Of a stretch of 64,000 nt of DNA, positions 7,540 through 15,923 are shown in pieces. The notes under the pieces were generated by a model. The model worked only from the letters and a program-made list of their open reading frames with translations. It was not told the origin of the DNA and did no database searches. The stretch is taken from contig JAFUYT010000020.1 in NCBI GenBank assembly GCA_017470425.1, positions 18,201-82,200 of the forward strand, given 5' to 3'. Numbering within the stretch: position 1 is the first letter of the stretch; each line of letters opens with the position of its first letter. The position numbers and the translations under genes were made by a program. The stretch comes from Bacteroidaceae bacterium (lineage in GTDB: Bacteria; Bacteroidota; Bacteroidia; Bacteroidales; Bacteroidaceae).

Positions 7540-8070
7540 ATGGCCGAATATGTGCAGGAGATGATGTACTTCGGCACGCGCATCCGCCCTGTGGCGGACG
7601 TGGTGGCGGAGGCGATGGAGGCGGAGGATGCCTCCGTCGTGAACAACTATGTCACGTTTCTGCTGGCTCACGCCTTCGACACGCAGGACGCTGTGCTGCG
7701 CCGCCAGTGCAACGAGATCCGCCGCGCCCATGGCTGGCGACCGTTCGCAGGGCCGCCTGCCTCGGAGAACAACCTGCCGCGACCTGGACGGGGCGAGGGC
7801 GTGCCCACATGTCTGGCCACGCCCGAGGCCCGGGAGCTGTGGCGCAAGGCGCAGGTAGCGGGATGGGTGGACGAGCAGCTGCAGCCGAGGCTCTCGCGCT
7901 CGGATGCCGCGCTGCTGGCGGGAAGGATGGCCGAACTGCTGGGCATTGAGGGGTGGCGCCCCTTCGAACAGCTGTGGAGACGGCAGAACATGCGCGTGGA
8001 TTACAGCAAGGGCAACGGCAAGCAGTCGGCGTCTGACTTCATCGGCGCGCTGAACAAGAAGTTGAGGTAA
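7540..8070 (+). CDS. hypothetical protein, 176 aa
   Basis: 176 residues, mostly helical and charged, ending NGKQSASDFIGALNKKLR. The stretch ENNLPRPGRGEGVPTC in the middle is Gly/Pro-rich and looks like translated repeat DNA, as in other genes of this window. Two WRPF motifs (HGWRPFAG near residue 65 and EGWRPFEQLW near 145) suggest a duplicated helical unit. No family recognised. A strong terminator begins about 33 bases after the stop, so this gene and the previous one form a two-gene unit. Confidence 0.6.
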   Translation: MAEYVQEMMYFGTRIRPVADVVAEAMEAEDASVVNNYVTFLLAHAFDTQDAVLRRQCNEIRRAHGWRPFAGPPASENNLPRPGRGEGVPTCLATPEARELWRKAQVAGWVDEQLQPRLSRSDAALLAGRMAELLGIEGWRPFEQLWRRQNMRVDYSKGNGKQSASDFIGALNKKLR

Positions 8071-8102
8071 TCGTTTAAGAATTATTCTGATACACAAGGT
8101 GT

Positions 8103-8145
8103 ACCTGCTACGTGTAACGGCTACGTAGCAGGTATATTCTTTTTT
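8103..8145 (+). terminator. rho-independent terminator
   Basis: A perfect 11-base stem (ACCTGCTACGT at 8103-8113 with ACGTAGCAGGT at 8123-8133), a 9-base loop, and a T-rich tail (TATATTCTTTTTT). It closes the unit of the two hypothetical genes. Confidence 0.85.
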
Positions 8146-8152
8146 ATGTCCC

Positions 8153-8160
8153 TACCTTTG
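8153..8160 (+). promoter_or_regulatory. Bacteroidetes -7 element TACCTTTG for the primase cassette
   Basis: TACCTTTG, immediately after the terminator and about 130 bases before the first gene of the primase unit. The leader in between contains a small hairpin (CCCGCTG...CAGCGGG near 8180-8200) and a palindrome (TCTCGCGAGA). Confidence 0.6.
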
Positions 8161-8292
8161 CAGCGTCAAACCACTTAAAGCCCGCTGAAAAGGCAGCGGG
8201 ATGTCGGGGCGAAGCGGAGGAGGTCTCGCGAGATTTCACGAAGAAAGGTGGCCACCCTTCCCTACATTCTCCTCGCTGAACAACGACAAGAA

Positions 8293-8679
8293 ATGAAGAA
8301 TCAAGTTTTTATCGGCAATCTCCAGATGGAGACACAGACGGTTTTCACCGAGAATGGCAACATCAACATCTATCCTTGCAACTTTGAGCTTGGGCAGCAC
8401 ATCGTCAGCGGTGGCGGCGAGGCGAGTCAGAAGGGCCGCATGGTGACCGATGGGTCGGGGACCTCACACTTCACGCCCTACGCCAAGGACAGCGGCAGCC
8501 GCTATCTTCAGCTCTTCCGCACGGCGCACGGCGAGGTGAAGGAGACGCGCCAAAGCGTCATCTTCCAACTGCGATTCCCCAAACGACTGGGCAAGGCGCT
8601 CATCGAGGCGCTCTACCGCGAAGAGGCGGACGAGCAGGCAGCGTTTATCAAGACAAGACGAGAGGAGACGCATTGGTAA
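8293..8679 (+). CDS. hypothetical protein upstream of primase
   Basis: 128 residues from ATG 8293 (MKNQVFIGNLQMETQTVFTE). An upstream in-frame codon at 8248 would add 15 residues, but the ATG gives the better N-terminus. The protein is soluble, with VIFQLRFPKRLGKALIEALY near its end and a charged C-terminus. The family is not recognised. It is the first gene after the 8153 promoter and precedes the VirE-N primase by 36 bases, so it is probably cotranscribed with it. Confidence 0.55.
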   Translation: MKNQVFIGNLQMETQTVFTENGNINIYPCNFELGQHIVSGGGEASQKGRMVTDGSGTSHFTPYAKDSGSRYLQLFRTAHGEVKETRQSVIFQLRFPKRLGKALIEALYREEADEQAAFIKTRREETHW

Positions 8680-8715
8680 AATAAATCGTAAATCGTAAAA
8701 TCGCAAATTAACAAG

Positions 8716-11142
8716 ATGAGCGTACACATGATTTATTACAAGGATGGGGCGAAGCGGATGCGCCCCGTCCTCTCGCGCCCGGAGTACCTGGCGCTGAGGA
8801 ACAGCGGCGAACAGATAGCGAACGTGGCGGCGGCACGCGAGGGCGACGGGGTGGCGAAGCGGCGGCTGGTGCAGATGAACTACTCGTGTCTGCCAAATGA
8901 GGACGGCTCGCTGAAGGGGGCGAACAAGATGAGCACCTCGGTGGGCATGGACATCGACCATATCCCTGCCGAAGAGATGCAACCGCTGCGTGAGCGCATT
9001 CTCGCCAAGAAGAATGAGTTGGGGCTGCTGATGCTGGAGGTGAGCGCCCGCAGGGCGGGTTACCACCTGGTGTTCCGCCGCCGCCCGGAGTTGACGCAGG
9101 AGGAGAACCTGCGCTGGGCGAGCGAAGTGCTCGGCGTGGCCTACGATTCTTCCGCAAAGGACATCACGCGCGTGTTCTACACCACGACGGCGAGCGCGGA
9201 GGATTTGCTGTTCCTGGATGATGAGATCTTTGACCCCTCTCCCTGCTCCCCCGAGGGGGAGGGCAGTCACCATCAAGACGTGGCATCATCTCAGGCGAAA
9301 GCTGTTGAAAACACAACTTCTCATGCACAAGATGTTGAAAGCACAGCCGCGCATGCACAAGCATCGAAAAGCACAGCCGCTCTAACACATTCTGCTCCCT
9401 CCCTTGTAGGGAGGGCGGGGGGAGTGTCTGGGTCCTCTTTTCTTCTTTCCTTCAAAGGCATCCCCTACGCCTCGATCATCGCCGAGTTCTGGCGCCGCAC
9501 GGGTGGTGAACCCAGCGAGGGTGAGCGCAATAAGCGGCTGCATCAGCTGGCGGCGAATCTCCGTGCGATCTGCGACAACTCAGAGGAGTGGCTGCTGGAG
9601 CTGATGCCTCGCTACGGGCTTTCCCTTCAGGAGATGAGGAGTATCATCCATTCGGCTTGCAAGGAGCCCACGAAGGGTTCGCGTCTGATGGACCAGATCG
9701 TGACGGAGCTGGCCTCTCCGTCGGCCCCCGAAGGGGACACGGTAGAGGGCGAGGACGAAGGGATGGAAGCCCCCTCGGGGGCAGTATGGGGAGGCCGGAA
9801 GCTCCCGCAGGGCATCCGCGACAGCATCGATGCCGTAGGTCCGCAGCTGGCGATGCCGGTGGTGACGGCTGTCTGCCCCTGCATCGGGGCGCTGGCGACG
9901 GGCGTGACGCTGGACGTGCACGGGCAGAAGAGGGGGCTCAATCTGATTGCTTACATCGCCGGTGACTTCGCCAGCGGCAAGGGAAACATCGACCCCGTGG
10001 TGGATGCCTGGATGAGCGAGGTGAAGGCGCTGGATGCAATGTACCAGATGCAGGAGGACGAGTGGCGACAGAAGAAGCGCGCCGCCAAGAACAAGAAGGA
10101 GCAGCCCGAGGAGCCGAAGCTGCCCGTGCGCTGCCTGACGCTGAACAACACGGTGGCGAACCTGGCCGAGCGACTGGCGAACACCGAGGGGCGGCACGCC
10201 TTCTCGTTCACGCCCGAGGCGGACACGGTGGCGCAGAAGTGGAAGTCGGCGATGAGCGACTTCTCGGTGATGCTGCGCCAGAGCTACGACGGCACCAAGT
10301 ATGAGCGCGAGGCACGCTCGGCGGAGGCCGTGAACGTACACATCAACCGGCTGCTGTGGAACGTGGTCATGTGCGGAACGCCCGATGCCCTCTACCGTGT
10401 CGTGAACAACTACACGGATGGCTTTCAGAGCCGTATCGCCGTGGCACGCACGCCCGACAACACTTTTGCACCGCTCGAAGAGAAGCCCCATGTGCTCACC
10501 GCGCGGCAGGCGGAACGCATCCAGCAGGTGGCACATCTGCTCCCGCTGATGCAGGGCGAGGTGGTGCTGCCGAAGCTGGAAGCCAAGGGGCGCGAGTGGC
10601 TGGAGCGCATCCGCCTGGAGACGATGAAGAACGACGACAAGGTGCGCGCCCGCCAGCGCTTCCGCGTCTGCGTGACGGCACAGCGCATGACCTGCTGCCT
10701 GATGCTCTGCAAGGTCTGCGAGAGTCTCCTTCAGAAGCACGGCGTGAACGGCGCTGAAGCACACCTGAAGCAGTTCCCCAACCGCTGGAAGGAGCTCCTC
10801 CTGAAAGCGCAGACGGCGCCGCTGCTGGAGACCTTCGACATCATCGCCGACTCGCTCATGGAGAACGCCCTCCACTTCTTCCGCGACCGCATCGAGAACG
10901 CCTTCGGCAGCCGTGACTATGCGGGGTCGCAGAGTGGCGAGCGCGTGAAGCGGGGCAAGAACGACTCGATCTACGAGCGCCTGGACCCGCAGTTCACCTT
11001 CGAGCAGGCCATGCAGCAATCGGTGGCCGTCAAGGGAGCTGGCGCTGGCCGCAACACCGTGCGGCAGATGCTGAAGAACTGGCGAGGGCAGGGGCTCGTC
11101 GTCAAGACCAGCGAGGGGCAGTACCGGAAGATTCATGGTTAG
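8716..11142 (+). CDS. VirE-N / DUF3987-type primase-helicase-like protein
   Basis: 808 residues. The N-terminal third has the VirE-N (BT4734-like) pattern, with VGMDIDHIPAEEMQPLRERI near residue 78 and a YHLVFRRRPELTQEENLRW block near 115. The C-terminal two thirds resemble the DUF3987 helicase-like region (YIAGDFASGKGN near 414 as a degenerate P-loop) and end in a winged-helix-like stretch (RNTVRQMLKNWRGQGLVV). Such proteins are common in Bacteroidales beside HU-like and smalltalk genes and are thought to belong to mobile or formerly mobile modules. Two in-frame GC-rich insertions are visible, at about residues 172-237 (Ala/Ser/His-rich, with a palindrome at each end) and 333-360. A Kelch-free, enzyme-only reading is preferred, but no activity is proven. 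Confidence 0.65.
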   Translation: MSVHMIYYKDGAKRMRPVLSRPEYLALRNSGEQIANVAAAREGDGVAKRRLVQMNYSCLPNEDGSLKGANKMSTSVGMDIDHIPAEEMQPLRERILAKKNELGLLMLEVSARRAGYHLVFRRRPELTQEENLRWASEVLGVAYDSSAKDITRVFYTTTASAEDLLFLDDEIFDPSPCSPEGEGSHHQDVASSQAKAVENTTSHAQDVESTAAHAQASKSTAALTHSAPSLVGRAGGVSGSSFLLSFKGIPYASIIAEFWRRTGGEPSEGERNKRLHQLAANLRAICDNSEEWLLELMPRYGLSLQEMRSIIHSACKEPTKGSRLMDQIVTELASPSAPEGDTVEGEDEGMEAPSGAVWGGRKLPQGIRDSIDAVGPQLAMPVVTAVCPCIGALATGVTLDVHGQKRGLNLIAYIAGDFASGKGNIDPVVDAWMSEVKALDAMYQMQEDEWRQKKRAAKNKKEQPEEPKLPVRCLTLNNTVANLAERLANTEGRHAFSFTPEADTVAQKWKSAMSDFSVMLRQSYDGTKYEREARSAEAVNVHINRLLWNVVMCGTPDALYRVVNNYTDGFQSRIAVARTPDNTFAPLEEKPHVLTARQAERIQQVAHLLPLMQGEVVLPKLEAKGREWLERIRLETMKNDDKVRARQRFRVCVTAQRMTCCLMLCKVCESLLQKHGVNGAEAHLKQFPNRWKELLLKAQTAPLLETFDIIADSLMENALHFFRDRIENAFGSRDYAGSQSGERVKRGKNDSIYERLDPQFTFEQAMQQSVAVKGAGAGRNTVRQMLKNWRGQGLVVKTSEGQYRKIHG
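9231..9428. repeat. in-frame insertion in primase gene, bounded by inverted palindromes
   Basis: Left end 9231-9266 (GACCCCTCTCCCTGCTCCCC then CGAGGGGGAGGGCAG) and right end 9391-9428 (CTGCTCCCTCCCTTGTAGGG then AGGGCGGGGGGAGTGTC) are inverted relative to each other. Between them, three degenerate repeats encode Ala/Ser/His-rich residues. The whole is translated without a stop and separates two conserved domains. Confidence 0.7.
9716..9796. repeat. second in-frame twin palindrome in primase gene
   Basis: GGCCCCCGAAGGGGACAC near 9723 and GCCCCCTCGGGGGC near 9769 form two palindromes with complementary outer sequence. The arrangement is the same as the insertion at 12466-12562 in ileS, including the GAAGCC...CTCGGGGGC core. 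Confidence 0.6.
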
Positions 11143-11192
11143 GTGGTCAAAGTGGTCATTTGGTCATTTGGTCATTTGTCAAAATCAATTTT
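11142..11192. repeat. CATTTGGT iteron array after the primase gene
   Basis: GGTGGTCAAAGTGGTCATTT, then GGTCATTTGGTCATTTGTCA and AAATC. This is the same iteration as the arms of the inverted repeat at 3659-3832, with three to four CATTTGGT units in the same direction as the left arm. It starts at the primase stop codon. Confidence 0.75.
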
Positions 11193-11210
11193 GAACTTGA
11201 AACCTTAACC

Positions 11211-11636
11211 ATGCATATCGAAAACAACCAAGAATGTTTCGTGGAGCTCTGGCTGCGGCTGGAGCACACGAGGCTCCTGCTCGCCGGGCAGTGCAAGCGG
11301 TTCTGCGCGCGTCGTGTGCTGAAGATGTGGTTCGGGCTGCGCGCCAGCGACGACTTCATCTGGGACGTGTGCCACCGCGCCACGCTGACCCTCAGCGACG
11401 AACGCGAAGACCCCATCCTCGGGTGGGACATCCTGCCGCCGCCGTCGCGCTACCCGCGCAAGCACCGCGAACTGCTCCGTGCCATCGTGGCGGTGCGGCT
11501 GGACATCACGATGTGCCAGGTGAACCTGCGCGCCCTGGACAGAGCCTACAGCGTGGCGTTCCCGCACTCGACACCGGTGAATGTGAACAAGAAGGCGAAA
11601 CTTCGCGGAGTAGCACACGGTCACATTCCTGCATAG
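11211..11636 (+). CDS. hypothetical protein downstream of primase
   Basis: 141 residues from ATG 11211 (MHIENNQECFVELWLRLEHT). Helical, rich in Arg, Leu and Cys, with WFGLRASDDFIWDVCHRATL in the first half. No family recognised and no membrane segment. An upstream frame extension to 11160 would run into the iteron array and is less likely. It is probably the last gene of the primase unit, because a terminator follows directly. Confidence 0.5.
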   Translation: MHIENNQECFVELWLRLEHTRLLLAGQCKRFCARRVLKMWFGLRASDDFIWDVCHRATLTLSDEREDPILGWDILPPPSRYPRKHRELLRAIVAVRLDITMCQVNLRALDRAYSVAFPHSTPVNVNKKAKLRGVAHGHIPA

Positions 11637-11642
11637 GAAGTG

Positions 11643-11678
11643 GGCGGTCAGAGAGATTCTGGCCGCCTGTTTCTTTTT
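11643..11678 (+). terminator. rho-independent terminator of the primase cassette
   Basis: Stem GGCGGTCAGA / TCTGGCCGCC (10 pairs, one G-T) with a 5-base loop, then TGTTTCTTTTT. It separates the accessory region from the ileS operon. Confidence 0.85.
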
Positions 11679-11726
11679 GTTAAGCGGGCGAAATAGCGGG
11701 CGCAAGCGTTGAAAAATAATAAATTA

Positions 11727-11758
11727 TTTTGCCGTTCGGCATGATTTTACTACTTTTG
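11727..11758 (+). promoter_or_regulatory. promoter of the ileS operon
   Basis: TTTTG at 11727-11731 and TACTTTTG at 11751-11758, 19 bases apart, match the Bacteroidetes TTTG-N19-20-TAnnTTTG promoter. Its position rules out ileS starting at 11729 and supports ATG 11801. Confidence 0.75.
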
Positions 11759-11800
11759 CGCCGTTTTTTACAGATAGAGTTTATTGTAGATTTCAAAGAT

Positions 11801-14800
11801 ATGGCAAAGAAGTTTCCGGAATACTCCAAATTCAACCTCACAGAGGTCAATCACGAAATACTGAGCCGATGGGACGAGGAAGACCTGTTCCACCGCAGCA
11901 TCAGCGAGCGCGAGGGCTGTCCCTCCTTCGTCTTCTTCGAGGGTCCGCCCTCGGCCAACGGACACCCCGGCATCCACCACGTCCTGGCGCGCTCCATCAA
12001 GGACACCTTCTGCCGCTTCAAGACCATGAAGGGCTATCAGGTCCACCGCAAGGCGGGCTGGGACACCCACGGACTGCCCGTGGAGCTCGGCGTGGAGAAG
12101 GAGCTCGGCATCACCAAGGAGGACATCGGCAATAAGGCATCAAAGAAGTATATTTCTATTGAGAAATACAACGACAGATGTCGAAAGAACGTGATGATGT
12201 ACACCGAGGAGTGGACCGACCTCAGCCGCCGCATGGGCTACTGGGTCGATATGGAGCACCCCTACATCACCTACGACAACAAGTACATCGAGACCCTCTG
12301 GTGGCTCCTGAAGCAGCTCTACCAGAAAGGGCTCCTCTACAAGGGCTACACCATCCAGCCTTATTCGCCTGCCGCCGGCACCGGCCTCTCCAGCCACGAG
12401 CTCAACCAGCCCGGCTGCTACCGCGACGTGAAGGACACGACGGTGACGGCACAGTTCCGTGTCAAAGCCCCCCTTTCGTCCCCCGAGGGGGACACAGCAC
12501 CTCTGTCCATCATTAAGAAAGCATTAGAAGCCTCCTCGGGGGCCGTAGGGGGGGCCGCTCTCCCTATCTATATTTTGGCTTGGACCACCACGCCCTGGAC
12601 ACTGCCCTCGAACACTGCCCTCTGCGTAGGCCCCAAGATCAAGTACGTGGCTGTCAAGGGACAGAACCCATATACGAAGGAGGAGGCCATCTACATCGTC
12701 GCCGACAGCCGCAAGGATGTCTATTTCCCATGCTCTGTGTCCGGCGGTTCGTCCGCCGGAAAAGAAGACGCCGCAGCTCCCGAAATCGTCTGGGAAGGCA
12801 TGGGCACTGACCTCCTCGGCCTCCACTACGAGCAGCTCTTCCCCTGGGTGAAGCCCTGCGCACTGGAGGACGGCAAGGCCGTCGATAAGAGCGCCGATGC
12901 CTTCCGCGTCATCCCCGGCGACTACGTGACCACCGAGGACGGTACGGGCATCGTACACATCGCACCCACCTTCGGTGCCGACGATGCCAAGGTGGCCAAG
13001 GACGCCGGCATCCCCTCGCTCTTCGTCATCGACAAGGCTGGCGACACGCGACCCATGGTCGATTTCACGGGTAAGTACTTCGTGAAGGACGACATGGACG
13101 CCGCGTTCGTAGAGACCTGCGTCAACGACAGCTACTGGCACCACGCAGGCGACTTCGTCAAGAACGCCTACGACCCCAAGTACGCCGGCCTCGATGAGAA
13201 AGCACTCGCCAAGACCGAGGACCTCAACATCGTCCTCTGCATGGAGATGAAGCAGGAGGGCACCGCCTTCAAGATCGAGAAGCATGTCCACAACTATCCC
13301 CACTGCTGGCGCACCGACAAACCCGTGCTCTACTATCCCCTTGACTCGTGGTTCATCCGCAGCACAGCCGCCAAGGAGCGCATGATGGAACTCAACAAGA
13401 CCATCCTCTGGAAGCCCGAATCCACGGGCACAGGACGCTTCGGCAAATGGCTGGAGAACCTCAACGACTGGAACCTCAGCCGCAGCCGCTACTGGGGCAC
13501 ACCGCTGCCCATCTGGCGCAACAAGGAGACGCGCGAGGAGATCTGCATCGGCTCCGTGGAAGAGCTCTACAACGAGATAGAGAAGAGCGTGCGCGCAGGC
13601 GTGATGGCCTACAACCCGCTGAAGGATAAGGGCTTCGTGCCCGGTGATATGTCGCAGGAGAACTACGACCGCATCGACCTACACCGCCCCTACGTCGATG
13701 ACATCATCCTCGTAGGCGAGAGCGGACAGCCCCTGAAGCGCGAGCTCGACCTCATCGACGTGTGGTTCGACAGCGGCGCCATGCCCTACGCACAGATTCA
13801 CTATCCCTTCGAGAACAAAGATAAAGGCCCCTCTCTAACTCCCCCCGTGGGGGGGAGGACTGCATATCCTCTGGATAGCCAAGCGGAAACGAGGCTCTCC
13901 CCCCAACGGGGGGAGCGGGGAGAGGGGCGTGCCTTCCCCGCCGACTTCATCGCCGAAGGTGTCGATCAGACACGCGGTTGGTTCTTCACGCTCCACGCCA
14001 TCGCCACGATGGTCTTCGACAGCGTGTCGTACAAAGCCGTCATCTCCAACGGCCTCGTTCTCGACAAGAACGGGCTGAAGATGTCCAAGCGCCTCGGCAA
14101 TGCCATCAACCCCTTCGACAACATCGAGAAGTTCGGTAGCGACGCCGTGCGCTGGTATATGTTAACAAACTCACAACCATGGGATAATCTGAAATACGAT
14201 GAAGCAGGGGTTCAAGAGGTGAGCCGCGCCTTCTTCGGCAAGCTCTACCAGACCTATTCCTTCCTGGCGATGTACGCCAACGTCGATGGCTGGCACTTCG
14301 AGGAGCCGGAGGTTCCCATGAGTCAGCGCCCGGAGATGGACCGCTGGATCCTCTCGTCGCTCAACTCCCTCATCCGCGAGGTGGAGCAGAGCTATGAGAA
14401 CTATGAGCCCACGCGCGCCGGACGCCTCATCCAGTCGTTCGTCATCGACAACGTCTCCAACTGGTTCGTGCGCCTCTCCCGCAAGCGTTTCTGGGGTGGC
14501 GAGATGACCATCGACAAGCTCAGCGCCTACCAGACACTCTACACCTGCCTGGAGACCGTCAGCCGCCTGATGGCTCCCATCGCACCCTTCTACGCCGACC
14601 AGCTCTATAGGGATTTGCATAGCGTGCAGAGCCCCTCTCTAACTCCCCCCGAGTGTTCGGTGCTCGGCGGCTCTGCCGCCGAGGGGCTTCTCTCCGTCCA
14701 CCTCGCCACCTTCCCCGTGGCCGACGATGCCCTCATCGACAAGGAGCAGGAGTCCCGCATGGCGCTCGCACAGCAGATCACCTCGATGGTGCTCTCCCTG

Positions 14801-15481
14801 CGCAAGAAGGAGCAGATCATCGTGCGTCAGCCCCTGGCGCGCATCGCCATCCCCGCCATCGACCGCGAGCAGCAGCTCCGCATCGAAGCCGTGAAGCAGC
14901 TCATCCTCGACGAGGTCAACGTGAAGACGCTCGAATTTGTCGAGGGCGCTGGCTTGCTCACGAAGAAAGTCAAGTGCAACTTCCGCACGATGGGCAAGAA
15001 ATTCGGTAAGCTGATGAAGGACGTCAACGCCGCCGTCACAGCCCTCTCGCAGGAGCAGATCGCAGAGCTCGAGACCGGACACCTGCCCCTGACGCTCGCC
15101 ACCGGCGACGCTGTCACCATCGACCTCGAGGACGTCGAGATCTTCTCCGAGGACATCCCCGGATGGACCGTCGCCAACGAAGGCGCCCTGACCGTAGCCC
15201 TCGACATCACCGTGACCGATGAGCTCCGCAACGAAGGCTACGCCCGTGAACTGGTCAAGCGCATCCAGAACCTCCGCAAGGAGAGCGGCTTCGAGATCAC
15301 CGACCGCATCACCATCCGCCTGGCACATCATGAGCTGACAGACCGCGCCGTAGCTACCTTTGGCGACTACATCCGTGCGCAGGTCCTCGCCGAGGACATT
15401 GCCGTCGTCGATGTCGTAGAGAACCCGGTGACGCTCGACTTTGAGGACTTCAAACTCGACGTGAACATACAGAAACAATAG
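11801..15481 (+). CDS. ileS: isoleucyl-tRNA synthetase with in-frame insertions
   Basis: 1226 residues from ATG 11801. Class I aminoacyl-tRNA synthetase charging tRNA-Ile. The HIGH-type motif is GHPGIHH at residues 54-60 and the KMSKS-type motif is LKMSKRLGN near 762. The editing (CP1) landmark AWTTTPWTLPSNTALCVGP is at about 263. The C-terminal anticodon-binding region is present. The protein is longer than usual because of at least four insertions made of GC-rich palindromic DNA: about residues 222-254 (just before the editing-domain block), 312-320, 675-709 (inside the catalytic half, between YPFENKDK and FPADFIAEGVDQTRGWF) and 943-963. All keep frame and the surrounding conserved blocks are intact, so the enzyme is probably functional. 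It heads a conserved operon with dksA-like, lspA and DUF4296 genes. Confidence 0.97.
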   Translation: MAKKFPEYSKFNLTEVNHEILSRWDEEDLFHRSISEREGCPSFVFFEGPPSANGHPGIHHVLARSIKDTFCRFKTMKGYQVHRKAGWDTHGLPVELGVEKELGITKEDIGNKASKKYISIEKYNDRCRKNVMMYTEEWTDLSRRMGYWVDMEHPYITYDNKYIETLWWLLKQLYQKGLLYKGYTIQPYSPAAGTGLSSHELNQPGCYRDVKDTTVTAQFRVKAPLSSPEGDTAPLSIIKKALEASSGAVGGAALPIYILAWTTTPWTLPSNTALCVGPKIKYVAVKGQNPYTKEEAIYIVADSRKDVYFPCSVSGGSSAGKEDAAAPEIVWEGMGTDLLGLHYEQLFPWVKPCALEDGKAVDKSADAFRVIPGDYVTTEDGTGIVHIAPTFGADDAKVAKDAGIPSLFVIDKAGDTRPMVDFTGKYFVKDDMDAAFVETCVNDSYWHHAGDFVKNAYDPKYAGLDEKALAKTEDLNIVLCMEMKQEGTAFKIEKHVHNYPHCWRTDKPVLYYPLDSWFIRSTAAKERMMELNKTILWKPESTGTGRFGKWLENLNDWNLSRSRYWGTPLPIWRNKETREEICIGSVEELYNEIEKSVRAGVMAYNPLKDKGFVPGDMSQENYDRIDLHRPYVDDIILVGESGQPLKRELDLIDVWFDSGAMPYAQIHYPFENKDKGPSLTPPVGGRTAYPLDSQAETRLSPQRGERGEGRAFPADFIAEGVDQTRGWFFTLHAIATMVFDSVSYKAVISNGLVLDKNGLKMSKRLGNAINPFDNIEKFGSDAVRWYMLTNSQPWDNLKYDEAGVQEVSRAFFGKLYQTYSFLAMYANVDGWHFEEPEVPMSQRPEMDRWILSSLNSLIREVEQSYENYEPTRAGRLIQSFVIDNVSNWFVRLSRKRFWGGEMTIDKLSAYQTLYTCLETVSRLMAPIAPFYADQLYRDLHSVQSPSLTPPECSVLGGSAAEGLLSVHLATFPVADDALIDKEQESRMALAQQITSMVLSLRKKEQIIVRQPLARIAIPAIDREQQLRIEAVKQLILDEVNVKTLEFVEGAGLLTKKVKCNFRTMGKKFGKLMKDVNAAVTALSQEQIAELETGHLPLTLATGDAVTIDLEDVEIFSEDIPGWTVANEGALTVALDITVTDELRNEGYARELVKRIQNLRKESGFEITDRITIRLAHHELTDRAVATFGDYIRAQVLAEDIAVVDVVENPVTLDFEDFKLDVNIQKQ
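12466..12562. repeat. twin palindrome insertion 1 in ileS
   Basis: AGCCCCCCTTTCGTCCCCCG then AGGGGGACAC on the left and GAAGCCTCCTCGGGGGCCGT then AGGGGGGGC on the right. The outer GCCCCCC/GGGGGGGC arms pair and each half is palindromic. In frame, about 32 codons. Confidence 0.7.
12738..12760. repeat. small GC palindrome in ileS
   Basis: Core TCCGGCGGTTCGTCCGCCGG, encoding SGGSSAG. The same core occurs in metH, nudC, the mutarotase-symporter gene and the terminator-like hairpin at 29570. Confidence 0.65.
13826..13928. repeat. twin palindrome insertion (PLSNSP type) in ileS
   Basis: About 103 bases. The left half is GGCCCCTCTCTAACTCCCCC then CGTGGGGGGGAGGACT. The right half GAGGCTCTCCCCCCAACGGG then GGGAG ends GAGAGGGGC. 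The halves are inverted copies. Near-identical elements lie at 25983-26088 and 28630-28736. In ileS the element is read in a different frame (SLTPPVGGRT) from the other two (PLSNSPRGGED). Confidence 0.85.
14629..14690. repeat. half element plus small palindrome in ileS
   Basis: AGCCCCTCTCTAACTCCCCC, the left half of the twin element, followed by the palindrome CTCGGCGGCTCTGCCGCCGA. In frame near the C-terminal domain. Confidence 0.65.
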
Positions 15482-15523
15482 GAACACTCACAAACTATCT
15501 CACACAACAGCTCTATCATTATC

Positions 15524-15910
15524 ATGGAAGAGAAAACTCGCTACACCGATGAGGAACTCGAGGAGTTCCGCGTCCTGATCAATGAGAAACTCGCCGTAGC
15601 GCAGAGCGACTACGAGAAGACCATGGACCGCATCATGAACCGCGACAGCAACGAGGCTGACGACACTGCGCCCACCTACCACGCACTCGAAGAGGGCAGC
15701 GAGACGCAGACCAAGGAGCAGCTCATGGCAATGGCGATGCGCCAGCAGAAGTTCATCACGGGACTCAAGGCAGCCCTCGTGCGCATCGATAACAAGACCT
15801 ATGGCATCTGCCGCGAGACAGGAAAGCTCATACCCAAGGAGCGCCTGCGCGCTGTGCCTCATGCCACACTCAGCATCGAGGTCAAGAACGACAAGAAACG
15901 TAAACACTGA
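15524..15910 (+). CDS. DksA/TraR-family protein
   Basis: 128 residues. The N-terminal half is a helical, acidic coiled coil (YTDEELEEFRVLINEKLAVA) and the C-terminal half carries the DksA/TraR fold signature YGICRETGKLIPKERLRAVP then HAT. Classical DksA has four zinc-binding cysteines. Here only one Cys remains, as in many Bacteroidetes homologues that fold without zinc. DksA-type proteins bind the RNA polymerase secondary channel and modulate transcription. The gene lies 42 bases after ileS and 13 bases before the likely start of lspA, an arrangement common in Bacteroidetes. Confidence 0.85.
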   Translation: MEEKTRYTDEELEEFRVLINEKLAVAQSDYEKTMDRIMNRDSNEADDTAPTYHALEEGSETQTKEQLMAMAMRQQKFITGLKAALVRIDNKTYGICRETGKLIPKERLRAVPHATLSIEVKNDKKRKH

Positions 15911-15923
15911 TTCTCCCGCCACT

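Noticed and set aside
9580-11136. Minus-strand frame of 518 codons opposite the primase gene
   Set aside because: No domain or signal, and the composition is typical of an antisense shadow.
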